Assembly (NCBI GenBank): GCA_032358165.1
Contig: JAALGY010000052.1
Coordinates: 992,001-1,056,000, forward strand
Length of the DNA stretch: 64,000 bases
Direction: 5' to 3'
Source of the DNA: Diplosphaera chodatii
Lineage: Eukaryota > Chlorophyta > Trebouxiophyceae > Prasiolales > Stichococcaceae
This document shows, in pieces, positions 33,849-46,900 of this stretch. Position 1 is the stretch's first letter. Every line of letters starts with the position of its first letter. The notes beneath the pieces were generated by a model. That model was not told the DNA's origin, made no database searches, and saw only the letters and a list, made by a program, of their open reading frames with translations. The position numbers and the translations under genes are program-made.

Positions 33849-36800
33849 ATGGCCGACGATTCGGGTGCTGAGCCTGGAGGTGAAGCTACCACGGACGGCG
33901 GCATATCGCACCGACGCCCCGCCAAGACGCCTGCGGAGACTCGCCTGGCAGCCGACACGGACATCGAGGCACAGCAGCAGCCGCGAACAAAGGTCCGAGG
34001 CCTGCCAGCTGGAATGACCTGAGCACATAGATGTGTGATGTGTTCCTAAGCCGCTTGGCGGGCAGCCGCCTGCATCATATTGGACTTTCAGCTGCCGTTG
34101 GACTCAGTGCTGAGACAGAGTCCGTGTGAAAGCGTTCATGCGTTGCTGCTCATGCCAGTGACAGTGTTGCGTGCACGCCATACACTGCAGAAAGGCCAGG
34201 CGGCGTGGACGCTGTGGCTGGCATTCGGCACCCTGGGCGTCGTGTATGTGAGTAAAGATCCAGTGGGCAAAACACGTTCTCACTGACTCTGCATGAAGGC
34301 TCATCAATGCCAGGTGCGGTGACCCTGAAAGTGGTGTGCCTGCGGCACTGCAGGGTGACGTCGGCACCTCGCCCTTGTACGTGTTCGCCTCCATCTTCAC
34401 CGCTCCCCCGTCCGAGGCCGACCTCGTGGGGGCCACGTCCCTGGTCGTCTGGAGCATCACCGCGCTGGTGCTGATCAAGTACGCCATCATTGTCCTACGG
34501 GCAGATGATCACGGCCAAGGTGAGACCCGCCCCCATCACATTAAAACCTGTGTGCAGCTTTCTAAACGAAATGTGCACACACTTGCAAGTGCAGAAGCAG
34601 CACATAGCGTTCGACGCCTGTCACGCACGCACTTTGGTAGCCAAAGTTCCTGTCGCAGTGACTAAGAGGATGTGCTGCCGGCTGTGCGCCAGGCGGCACC
34701 TTTGCGCTGTATGCACAGCTGCGGCGGCAGGGCACCAAGGCCGCTCGCGGCGCCAAGGACGGGGAGGAGCGCCCGACGCCGCCCGACTGGCGCCAGCGGC
34801 TCGTCGAGTCCCGCAGGGGACAGAATGTGCTGCGGGTGCTGGTGGTGCTGGGCGTCGGGGCGATCATGGGCGACGGCGTATTGACCCCGGTGCGGTTTCG
34901 GGGTGTCGACGGGCACCGCACCCCACCCGCATGCTGGTACACCAGCTGCCATGCAACTGCACGAGACTGTGTTGCGCGGGCACAGACCAGTGGCGCTGCT
35001 TCTGGCTGCAGGCAGTCAGTGTTGTGTCAGCGTGCGAGGGCCTCACCGTCGCAACGTCAACCGTCACCCGCCGTGCGTGGAGTACATGTCCCGCAGAGCT
35101 CTTGCAGGAGTGCTGTCTGTGTCTCAGAGGTGTGACCGGCATACAGCACGATTTAGCTGTTGGTATGCAGAGACCATCGTGGGCATCGCCTGCGGAATCC
35201 TGGTCGCACTCTTCCTGCTCCAGCGCTCTGGAACCGCCAAGATAGGCGTCCTGTTCTCGCCCATCGCATGTGTCTGGTGAGAGGATGATCCACTTCAGGG
35301 ACACTGCCACCTGAGGCTGCAGCTCAAATCTACATTCGTGCGCTGCCCTGTTTGCCACTGATGCAGCTGCTTTCTTACTTGCAGGTTCAGTGCAAACTTT
35401 GCCATCGGCATGTACAACATCTTCAAGTGAGTCTGTTGTGCTGAGGGCTATGACACCACGAGTCTATGGTCAATCCTGTGGTATAGCGGGTGAGAACTGA
35501 CCTGCAAGTCGTCTGCTTTGCAGGTACAACCCATCCATGTTCAGGGTGCGCTGAGAGTGCAAAGCGATGGCTTCACTAGGATGTGACCGCCCATATGTGC
35601 CTGAAATGTCAGCATCAATCCCGAACTTTGGGCCGCAGGCCCTGTCGCCGCACTACCTTTTCACCTACCTTGCAAGGAGTGGCAAGGTCGGCTGGGAGAG
35701 CCTTGCTGGCGCTTTGCTGGCGTTCACCGGTGTGGCCTGCTTGCCGGTTGCTTGGTGCACACCAGCGATGCATGCCCCAGCGGATCAGTACAAGTAAATT
35801 GACAAGCGCCAAATTCGGCATGGCATTTCCAGGTACTGAGGCACTCTTTGCGGACCTTGGGCACTTCAACCGCCATGCTGTCCAGGTGTGCATCGTGCTG
35901 TCCCATCCTTCACCAGAAAATTGCTCTAGCATGCATGCAGTCTGGTGTATTGTGCAGCGAGGCTGCATATTGACCGCAGCCAGTGACCGTTTTGCGGCTT
36001 TGCTCAGATGGCGTTCATCTGCGTCGTCTACCCCTCGCTGCTGGTGACCTACATAGGCCAAGCCTCTTACCTGTCGGTAAGCGTTCTGAGGGTGTTGTTC
36101 GGTGTCTTCCGACCTGCGTACCTGCTGCCTGCCCCCATCGCTTCACCATGTAGCCAACGACTCAGTGCGGTCATGCAGGCATTCCCAGAAAATGTCAGTC
36201 AGACGTACTACAAGGCGCTTCCCGGCTGGTGAGTCTCATGATGCTGATGATGTTGATCGACTCAGTCAGGCTCAGTGGTGTGATGTAAGTGGCACTATGT
36301 CACAGCTGTCGCATGCATGGCTGCAGGACATTCTGGCCCATGTTCGTTGTAGCCACAGGTACTTTCGGTATCGTTCATGCATGCGCATACAGTGCGAGAC
36401 AAGCAGGTGACATGGAGCCCATGGCCATCATCTGGGAAATTCAACGGCTGTTTGCTGCTTTGCTGCAGCCACGGCCATCGTTGCTTCTCAGGCAATGATC
36501 TCAGCCAGCTTCCAGATCGTTAAGCAGGCGATAGCGCAGAACTTCTTCCCACGGTTCAACATCCGGCACACGAACAAGAAGCACGAGGGCCAGATCTACA
36601 TTGCGGTGTGTCGCGTGTCACCTCAGTCCCACGCTTGCAAGGCTGAAACTTGTGCATCTGCCAGACCGTGACAATCTGCTCAGTTGCAATAATGCCTGCT
36701 GCAGGTGATCAACTGGACGCTGATGACGCTCACCATCATCGTGGTGGCCACCTTCCAGACGTCTGTCAAGCTGGGCCGCGCGTACGGTGAGCTGCAGCCT

Positions 36801-39800
36801 GTAAGTGTGTCCCCAGACAGGAAGTTGTTACCATCATAGGCTGCCATGGAGGCGCCCAGCCACCGAGCACATGCATATCCAATCTTGGCGAGCACTGGGC
36901 ACCCGTTCTGCAGGTATTGCTGTCATCTTCGACATGGTGCTGACAACACACTTCATGACCCTGCTGATGATCACCGTGTGGCGCAAGCACCTGATCTTCC
37001 CGGCCGCTTTCTACACCGTGTTTGCCGCCATCGAGCTCACATACGTGTCCTCAGCCGTGAGAAAGGTGCGCAGCATGTCCTCACTGGAGCCGGTGCTCTG
37101 CCTGAGACTATGGTTGTTGTCATTGCAACCGTGTCCGACCGCCCCAGCTATCCTGCTGATGCAGCACCGCACCGGCCCCGACCCACTGTGACCCGTGTGC
37201 AGGTTCCGGAGGGCGGCTGGTTCTCGCTGATGATGGCGGGCATCTACGCCTACCTCATGCTGCTGTGGTACTACGGCTCGTCCCGCAGGAACAAGTGCGC
37301 AGTCAGCGCGCGTAGTGATACGCACGGAAACCGACTGTCAGCAGCCAAGTCAGCCGCCATCAGGATGCTCCATAACTTGCACCATGCTCACCATTAGCTG
37401 GACTAGGAGGGTGTCGCCTTGTTGCGACCGTCGACCTGGATGCTTCCCATGTGTCATACTCAGCGTTGAGTGCCGGGCCCTGCAGGTTCTTCGAGGCCAC
37501 GAGGCGCCAGCTGGGGGACCTGCTGCGCATTCGGCACCCCAAGGCGGGGGCCATCGCTGCCAAGGCGGAGCCCGCGCTCGCCAGCGCCCGCGGCAAGCTG
37601 CAGCTGTGCGCAACGCCTCCCTCCTGCAGCACCACGAAGCGCAGCGTGACATTGCTTGGCGACAATCGGGGAAGTACTAGGCCCTGCAGTGACCTTCACT
37701 TCTGTCCGTGTAGGGCACCATCTGGTGTGCACGTGAAGCGGACACCAGGCGTGGCCGTCTTCTACGATGACAGCATCTACGGCGTACCACACGCTCTTGT
37801 TCAGCTGGTGAGATCTGATGCCAACTGCCTGTGGTATTGCCTATGCTTGTCTCATACTGTGCAAGAGCATGTTGCTGTGGACGGCGCCTATCCCGATATG
37901 AATACTGTGATGGTGCCCGCGCTTAATGTGTATTGAGGATGTTTATACGACGTACAGTCTCACCCATTCCCATTCACTGTGTCACGAAGGCACCCTTTGC
38001 TGCAGGTCACGCGGCTGCCGGTGCTGCCAGAGCTGTGCGTCTTCCTCACAAACCGCTTCCTGCCGTTCCCCGTCATCCTGCAGCAGGTGCGCTCGTCGCT
38101 CTAAAACTTGTGTTATCCTGCTTGCCAGCAGGTGAACACAACATGCATGTCAGTCAGACCGCTCTCATTCCTGCGTCCTGATGGTACCATGTTGAACTGG
38201 CACAGCGAGTCCAGAAGCGACTTGATGTCAAACTGCAGGAGCGCTTCCTGGTTGAGCAGCAGGGTTTGCCTGGCTTCTTCCACGTCGTGGCACGCTATGG
38301 CTACAACGAGCGCGTGGTGCAGGACGCCGCCTTTGTGCAGGTGTGCTTCCCATGCAGCTTTGAGGAGGGCTTCCCGTGCTGACATTGGCTTGCGAGTGTG
38401 CTGTTGCTGCCTGCTCCTGCAGTGAACGGTGGGCCGGGCGCCTGCTGCCAGCAGGCGACAGGACGGCCCTGCTCCTGAGGGTTGCAGGGTTGCAGCGGTG
38501 CAGATGTCACTGTGCATGTCCCAAGCTGCAGGAGCTCCTGAAGGCTGTCATGGCGCTGACCTGCCGCTCGCTGCGCCTCACCATGGTCGAGTCCGAGGTC
38601 CTGAAGGTGGGCACTGATGACCGCCATGGCGGCAAGGGCGGCCAGCATGCCTGTTGGCTTCGGCGAATGAGGCTGCGATGCCACCTATCCACATGCTTGA
38701 TGCAGCGCCTGCTGTTTGAACCAGTGGCAGCAAACCGTCTCTGCGTGTGACACAGGCAGAGCAGGCGGAGGCACTCTCGGACGAGGCGAAGGCACTCGTC
38801 GAGGAGCAGGCCGGCAGCCTGTACGGCAAGACGCACAACAGGTCAGGCATGCACTTAGCTGCTGCTGGCTGCACCGTTGCCGAGGCCAGTCATGCCTGCC
38901 TCATACTGCAACCATGGCGCAGCTCGGGGCCCAGATCAAGAGGACCAGCTGCAGCATGGTAGTGTGTTTGCAGCGAAATCACCCGTCAATTTGTAATCTG
39001 CGTTGGAGCTGGACCTTATGCGTATGTGCTCATGTGCTGCAGCGTGCTGAACGCTGACTCGTCGGACCCCCTGTCCGCCTCCATGACCGGCATCGACACC
39101 GAGCTGCGGCGGTGAGCTGCTCTCAGTGCATGCAAGAACATCGGGTCTGACCCCTTGCAACCAGCAGGCAGAATGTCCACGAGTTTGCTGCTGGGCTGCT
39201 GCAGCATATCTCACATCATGCATTGAATGTGACTTGTGTCGGCGGCCGGCTTTGGCTGGCAGTTGGTATAATGACAGCTGACATCTGCTTGTGTGCCTGC
39301 AGCCGCCAGAAGCGCCGCCCCACAATCCTGAATGCCGAGGGCGTGATCAGCTGGCCGACTCTGGGTGCCGAGGTGGAGCAGGATGACTCGGCCGTCGCAG
39401 CCAAGCCCAAGCCGCTGACCTTCCCCCAGGAGATGGCACGCTTTGCTGACAAGGCAAGCAGGACCGCTGTGTGCCACTTGGCGCATCGATGCTCTGCATG
39501 CAGCGTCGTTGTAGTTACCTAGATCAGAACAGGTTGGAGATCCCTAGCGGCATGTGGCAGGGGAGCCAGCACATCCGGGCATCGGGAGCATGACAGATCA
39601 CAGTGGTGACTGTCTCTTGTGCTGAGGCTGAGCATTCCCGGCTTCATGCCTGCGCAGGTGGCTCGCATCGTGACGGTCAGCGACCACGACTCGCCGCTGA
39701 TCGCCCGCGCTGGCGATCTGGCCGGGGAGCTGGCGCTGGCGGCGGCCGCGGCGCAGCAGCTGCAGTCCATCACCTTTGTCGTCGGCCGCTCCCACCTGAC

Positions 39801-40315
39801 GTGAGCCCCTGAGCATGTCCATTGACTTGCAAAGACCTAAGTGCAAGACACACTTAGGTCTGCTACAGCCTGCCTGTCACACGCTCGTTGTTCCAGGTGG
39901 TCAGGGGTTGCTACTGCGTTCTGCAGTGCTGCCGATGGCCGCACGCACAGAGCAGTTGCCGCCACTTTGCTCCTCGTTGGCCTGGGGTCTGCCAACATGC
40001 CATCAATCTGTGGGATGCAGGACGAAGCCGACCTGGAACCTGGCGAAGATGTATGGCCTGGACCTGCCTTTCCAGTTCTTCGTGACCAACACGTGCGCTG
40101 TTGTCAGCCAGCCCTGGCAGCGTGTCATGAAGCAATGAGTGTGCCGCTGTGAATGGCGGGGAGGTATGATGTTTGCTCCACTTCTGACAGACAGCACTCT
40201 GTTCGTCAGTGTGTAACTGTCCACCTGTGACACATGCAGGGGTGAGCCCGCGCACAAGGCATTTGGCGTGCCGACTGACAAGGTGCTGGAAGTCGGCCTC
40301 ATCTACACCATCTGA
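33849..40315 (+). CDS. KUP/HAK/KT-family potassium transporter
   Basis: Multi-pass K+ uptake permease, K+/H+ symport in the family. ATG 33849 starts a hydrophilic leader, spliced to WTLWLAFGTLGVVY and then GDVGTSPLYVF (about 34352-34385), the family signature. Further blocks in order: LVVLGVGAIMGDGVLTPA joined to VSVVSACEGLTVAT; GIACGILVALFLLQRSG; FSANFAIGMYNIF; YNPSMFRALSPHYLFTYL; GTEALFADLGHFN; YPSLLVTYIGQASYLS; MFWPMFVVATATAIVASQAM; SFQIVKQAIAQNFFPRF; GQIYIAVINWTLM; GRAYGIAVIFDMVLTTHF; WFSLMMAGIYAYLMLLWYYG. The cytosolic half has PGVAVFYDDSIYGVPHAL and FHVVARYGYNERV, and ends DKVLEVGLIYTI with TGA 40313-40315. A basic/acidic linker (39050-39460) is lineage-specific. It is full length with many short introns, no frame breaks. 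Confidence 0.96.
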
Positions 40316-40920
40316 TGGCGCCTCACTCGCCATTGAATGGTGGCCTGCGTGAGTGCTGCAGGCCCGCTTCGCCCATGGTTCTCACTCCCAGGGTGCAGCA
40401 GCAGCGCCTCATTCACACCCACAGCCGACGACTGCTCTGAAGTGCCGCTGGCCATCTGCCACAATTTTGTTGAAGCATGCCCCCAGCACAGTCTGGGACA
40501 GTGGCTCAACAGGGGACGCACCATCACAACCAATTTTGGTGTGTGCCTGCCTTCTTGAGTCCATCCTCAGGCGTGTCGTCAGATTTGTCAATCTGCTGTG
40601 TGTGAGCAAGCATTGGCTTGATAGTTGTCAGCACAGCGATTTTGTCTCAGCATTGGTATTGAGTACGGTAGTGTTGTGGGGGAGTTGCTGGCACCAGCTT
40701 CTGCAAGCGGATTATATTTGCACATATGGCAAACCAGACCATACTGCCGTCACCCAAAGCAGTTCATCAATAGCACCGACACCTCGTTGATAGTGCAAGA
40801 CCAGCCAACCCCGACATAGCTGGAGACCTTCCTCCTTTCCTAAGAACCCTGAGACCCCATGCATTGCTAACACATCGTTGCTGTACATGATTGTCTTGAA
40901 GTATCCGCCCATGCAGCTTG
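40316..40920. other. Convergent 3' intergenic region, KUP transporter and CHD remodeler
   Basis: About 600 bases between opposing stops, with no supported coding block, RNA gene or repeat. Confidence 0.35.
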
Positions 40921-43900
40921 CTAGCCCCAGGCCTCAAACTCCGCCGCTGCCTGCTCCGCAGACTTGCGCTTGGCTGCTCCGAAGCTGGCTTTGGACGCAT
41001 TAGTCACCTGTCAGTCCATCAAACGTACTCTGAGGGTGTTTGTATCAGACTGCACCTGCCCACAATTGTAAAGTCATCGTCATGAGACGTGTATGACTAG
41101 CTGCCTGGCCTTGCTGGGTGAGTGCACACCTTGTTGCTGCCAAATATGCCTGCAAGGCTGGGCTGTTTGCCAGACTTTGCGCTGTTGGGCATGTGCATAG
41201 TCTTTGCGTTGCCGCTGCCGCCTCCTGGCAGGTAAGCCGGTTCCCCGAGTGGTGACCGCAGCGGGAGCTGCGAGCCAGACACCCCTTTGCACTTCCGCAC
41301 GGACGGCGGGGTCCTGCGGAATGCAGATGCGTTTGCTTGTGATGGTCTCTTGTACATTTGGTTCCTGCAGATGGCAGTCGCATGTGGCAGGAAAGCCTGT
41401 CCCACAGACCTTGGGCTACGCGGGGGCTTTGAGCTGGCGCTGTCGTGTAGGCCGCGGGGCTTTGGGGGCGCTGCTGCCGCCTCCGCTGACAAGGCGGAGA
41501 AGGGTCTGCTGGACTTGCCCTTCTGCGCACGCTTCACTGCCATGCCTTTGGCTGTGTGCTTGCTGATTGTGCCGGGACTGCCACCAGCTTCGCCGTCAGC
41601 AGCTTCGGCTGCCCCGCCGCCTGCTTGTGTACCGCCTTGCAACGCTGCTTTCTTGCTTGGCACGCGGGCGCCGGTGGCAGCGCCGTGTGCCATGCGCCCC
41701 CCGCTGCTGAGCTGCCTCCTGACCTTCTCCAGCTGCGGGACATCGCTCATCCAGGCGTCGCTGTCCGACTCGGAGCCTGACGACAGCACCATGGCGGCAC
41801 CACCCTGCATCACAGCCAGCTTCCCACAGTCCACATGCAGTACTCCAAGTTCACAAGATCTGCCAAAAGACTAGCCATGCCATCGGAGCATCCAACGTGT
41901 GTCAACTGCAAGGTGGACTATCATACACTGTTGCTGTAGATGTGAATGCTGCACTCGGGTGTGCAGCTCAGTGGCAACTCACTGTGGGTGTGGTGTTGGC
42001 GCCGGCGGCTGTCCGCAGCATCGAGTCAGGGCTGCTGGGCGGGGTGGTGCCCGCCGAGCCGGATGCGTGGCTGGCGTTGGCGCCGGACACGGCGATGCTG
42101 GGGGACTGGGCGGCATAGTTGATCTGCCGGCGGGCCCGCTTCCCGCGTCCCGCCGCATTCAGCTGCACGCGACATGCGTGTACAGGTGGCAGTTCTGGAG
42201 AGCAAGGCATTTCGAGGTGACAGCACGTGCGGCCAAATCCAGCCTACAGAAACATTGGCAACAATGTTAGCACATGATTAGCTTCCGGACCTTGGCCTGC
42301 TCCAGCATTGCGGCGCGCTCTGCCAGCAGCTGCAACATGCGCGCCTCCTCCGCGGCATGCCGGGCTGTTGTCGCCCCGTCCTCGGCGCCCGGGCCGGCTG
42401 CTGCAGCGCCGACTGCCGTCGTGGCCTGCGCCGCCATCTCCTGCACCTTGCCATGCCCCACCTGCCAGGCGACATAATGCCCGTCATGCGGCCAGCAGAC
42501 CATCCTCAGCAGCTCGTTTCGAACGCTAAGTGGCAGCGCGGCAGGTGCCTGCACCATGTGTCTTGGCTGCTGCCACTGCAGCTCTGTGCTGAGAATGCAC
42601 AGGAACACAGCGGTGCCGACCTCGCCCAGCAGCTCGTCGGCGCAGTAGGCCTCGTCGCCGGGCTGCAGCTCGGAGCGGTCCAGCAGCCGCGCCAGGTCCG
42701 CGTCGCTGATGACCTCCGCCTCGCCGGTGTCACAATCTGCGCCCGCCATGAGGTTGGCAGCATCTGCAGCAGCAACACACGTGGCGACCGCGTTTCACAT
42801 ATGTGAGCGATCCTCCTGACACGTCAAAAAGGTTGCAGGTATGTCGCAGTCGATGCATTGTAGGGCACTCATCACGGCGCAGCACAATTCTCATGTCTGG
42901 TGTCGCAATTGCACTGTCCCATGAGCACATGGGTGGTGCTGCTGACACTCCACCCGCCGTGCGTGAGGCAGGCACGCAGCTCGGCGGGGCTGAGCTCCGC
43001 GCCGGCGCCGCGGCCCATGTGGGCGCACACGACCGCCTCCAGCCTCCGCTTCTTGGCCGCATTTGCCAGGATGCGCTCCTCGACCGTGGCCGCCGAAAAC
43101 AGCTGCAGAATGGGAACATCAGCATGTTTCACCGCCGTGCTCTCATGCTTTGAAAGTGCACACAATGACATTGTCATTTCTGGAACCATCGGACCATCTT
43201 GGATTGCGAATTCAACATATGCACCTGGTACACCATGACTGTCTGCTGCTGGCCCAGGCGGTGCGCCCGGCCCTCCGCCTGCGAGCAGAATTGGGACCAA
43301 GTCAACATGGTAGATGGGTTGAAGTAGACTTTCACATGGAAAGGTTGGTGCGCGAGCCCCTTGCAGGTTCTGCTGGTACAGGAGCCCACCTGGAGGTCGG
43401 CGAACGGGTTGAAGTCGGAGTCGAAGATGATGATAGTATCTGTGGCAGCAAAACACAGCACTGAGCAGCACTCGGTGCACAGGCACCACATCAGCCTTGG
43501 ACATTGCCTACTGGCCACTCGAGATACACCTGCCCACACCTGCACTCTGCAGATTGATGCCCAAGCCGCCCGCCCTTGTCGACATCAGGAACACGCTGAC
43601 CTCGCACCTGAGAAACACATCCGGGACGCGTGGACACATGGTTGGAGTGGCGTTGGGTAGCATAGCACAGCAGCGCAGGGCTCATGCTGGATGCTGAGCC
43701 CAGCTGACCCACCCTGGGTCGTTGAACAGGTCAATCTGGCGCTGCCGCTCCTGTATCTGTGTGTCACCATCGAGCCGGAAGTATGGGATGACAGGCCCTG
43801 CCTCTTCGTCACCATCCTCAGCCCGTGCCCTGCAAGCCCAGGCATGTCTGAAGGTATGCACAGCACAGCAGTGGCAGGAAGGGTTCATTGGCCCTTTGGT

Positions 43901-46900
43901 GGCAAGTTCTACATGTTCTAGAGTGCAAAAGGGTGCTCTCGGGGCTCACCTCTGCAAGCGTTCTGGCAGGGCATCACAATGCGGGAAGTCGAACAGCATG
44001 TCCTGCGTCGGATCACCAGATCGCCCATGATGTGATTCGGACACATGATGATGACGGCTGCCAGCTAGTCAGCGCATACAGCAGCTTGCAGACATCACTT
44101 CCAGTGGCACATCGGGGCATTGTCATGCAGCAGCGGCATCTGCCAAGCACAGCACACCTCAAGCAGCGTCAGCACGCCCTTCAGCTGGCTGAAAATGAGC
44201 ACACGGTGGCCGTTGGCCAGCAGCTTCGGCAGCATCGCCGCCAGCATGGCCATCTTGCCGCTGCACGCCACCAGCAGCCGCGCCGCCTCCTCCTCCTGCA
44301 GCCCTGGCGGCTCCTGGCCCTGCAGCGACGACATGCACATCAGTACACTGCTCTGCGGGCCCGCCACTCATTGAACGCTGCTCTCTGCATACACCAGCTG
44401 CTGCAGCACATGACTTTGCATGGGTGTGCGGGCGCAGAACCAACGGCGGTGCACGAGGTGTGCAGGACACACAGACATGAATCTGGCAATGGGAGGCACC
44501 TCGAACAGGAACGGGTGGTCGCAGGCCTTGCGCAGGTTCATGAGCACGTTGTTGAGGCTGTTCTTGGAGCTGCCCGTGGTGCGGCTGTTGAGTGCAGCAA
44601 AGTTGCGGGCCAGGATGTCGACATACAGCTGTCGCTGCAGCGGGCTCAACCGGCAGGCGACCTTCCGTGTGATCTGCAGCAGACAGGGTACCAGTCATGC
44701 CAGCTCTCATTCGCAATATGCACATGACGCACATGGCTATTGCAACATATTGACCCTGGTCACTGCTGGTACCTTTGGTGGGAGCTCCTTGCTGAGGCTG
44801 GCGACATTGTGCTTCAGGCGACGCAGCATACGCGGTGCCTACATCAGTAGGATAGATTTGACTTCATGCTTTCACATAGACACCCGTGCGTCAGTTCCTC
44901 AATGGCCGCTCATTGTCAGCATTGGCAATCAGTCATGCGCCCCGCACCAAGAAGGAGTGCAGCTTTCGTGCATAGGCTGCCGGATCTTGTACACCCTCCT
45001 CGTCTCCAGCATCATCAACTGCATCGTCATCAAAGCAACAGCAGTTATGGCTACTGCTTCATAGGATGCCAGCCACAGGAAGGCTTATCATGTTCAGGCA
45101 GTGGCGTGAATCCATGCTGACCTTGCTGGGCAGTGGCGGGAGTGGTCAGCCCTGCCGGATCAGGTGATGTCTCCACCAGGCGCTCAATGTCGGCGGCCCG
45201 CACCTGCAGCACCGGCAATCAAAAGCAGTCAGCACACCAGAGCAAAGCTTTGTGCCTGAGATGTATGTTCGAATTTATGTACAAATGCAGCGCCATGATT
45301 CAACACGATGCATACTTACAGTTTCAGGGTGTGAGGCAGATCATGTCGCACCTCCTCCAGGAACGCCAGCAGGCAGTACAGCTCATTGAGCTCATTCTGC
45401 AGCGGGGTGCCTGTCATGATGCACCGCCAGTCCGCCTGCCAGAAGGAAGCAAGCACTATGTGTTCCTGATATAGTGTTATAGCCATGCAGGCTGAGACGA
45501 GGGGATTGGCAAGAATTGAGTGCCAGCCCTGCAGTTTGGCCAGGCCATGCACACACCGAAAGCGTTGAAAGCGTGTTTGACACTTGGCTCGTCTCCGACT
45601 TCAGTCGGTGGCCCTCATCAATGATCTGTGCTGACCATGAGAACTTGCGCAGCAGCTTGTGGTCCTGCAGGTGGCAAAGTAGATGTGTTTCGAGCCTTTA
45701 GTCGGTCTCCGTCCGATCTGGTGCAAAGCACCTGGCGGACAGTATGCAGCTGGTGCTCTGGCTATGCGGCCGGGCTCCTGACACCCTACCGCAACAGCGC
45801 CATCGGCGCCATTCTGACCTTGCTGGCGAGCTCGAAGGTTGTCAGCAGGATGTTGAAGCGGGGCACCAGGCCCAGCGTGCCCAGCTGCCGACCCCGCGCC
45901 TCCGCCTCAGCCACCTCCTCGGGATTCTCCGCCATTTCATACCTGCGGGTCAACCAACCGACCTAACATTAGGCAGCAGCCATACTGCACAGCGCATGTT
46001 CTCAAGGCATGCAGATATCATGTGCATGATATGCAGATTCGTGCCTGTGCTGCACCGACCCCGCTACTCACCTCTGAATGATCTCGCGTGCGCCCTGGCC
46101 ACCGATGTATGGCAGCACTGCCAGGCCAGGGGCCCACTTGGCTAGCTCCCGCTCCCATGAGCCGATCCTGTTCATGAAGAGCTTTCATGAGTTCGACAAC
46201 TTTCGTCTGACGGTCGTTGGTCTACCGATGAGGCTGATTTGTGGCGCGTGTGTAACAGGACATGCATGCGTTCAGAGGAGCGTGACACACGTTGATAGTG
46301 GTGCGACAATCAGCGCCGGCCCCACAGTGAGGTGCTCGCGCTGTGCTGCTGCCAGTAGGGTTGCCGCCTGCAGACGGCAACACGAGCACCTGACAGAAGG
46401 GTTTCGATACTGTGTCATGGTCTCACCTGGTGCCACTGCAACATCTCAGGGCAACGCTGAAATCCCTGTGCACCTGGATGGTCTTGCCAAGTCCCATCTC
46501 ATCTCCCAGGATCACATTCTGCCGCTCCTGCAGCTTGCCCAGCAGCCAGTTCACACCTGTTGCACACAGCAGTTTCCAAATGTTACTCCGTGGATGCTGT
46601 GCCTGCAGCTGCATGTGTGCGCGTCAGATGCTGTGCGCCGTGCCGGTAGGTCATGCCCTACCGTCGATCTGGTAGTCTTTCAATATGAGCTTGGGCGGCA
46701 CATAGGCCTGCAGCTGCAAGGGCAGTTGCAGGGCCTTGGCACTTGCTTCAGTATCGGCACGAACACCCAGCCGCTGGCGGTACTCCCTCACGTACTTGGC
46801 ATCAACGCTGTCAGCTGCCTCCCAAGTGCACCTGCGTCACATGAATGCACTGCTTCAGCAAGATATGATGTGTGCAGCATACATACTTATAAATGTACCA

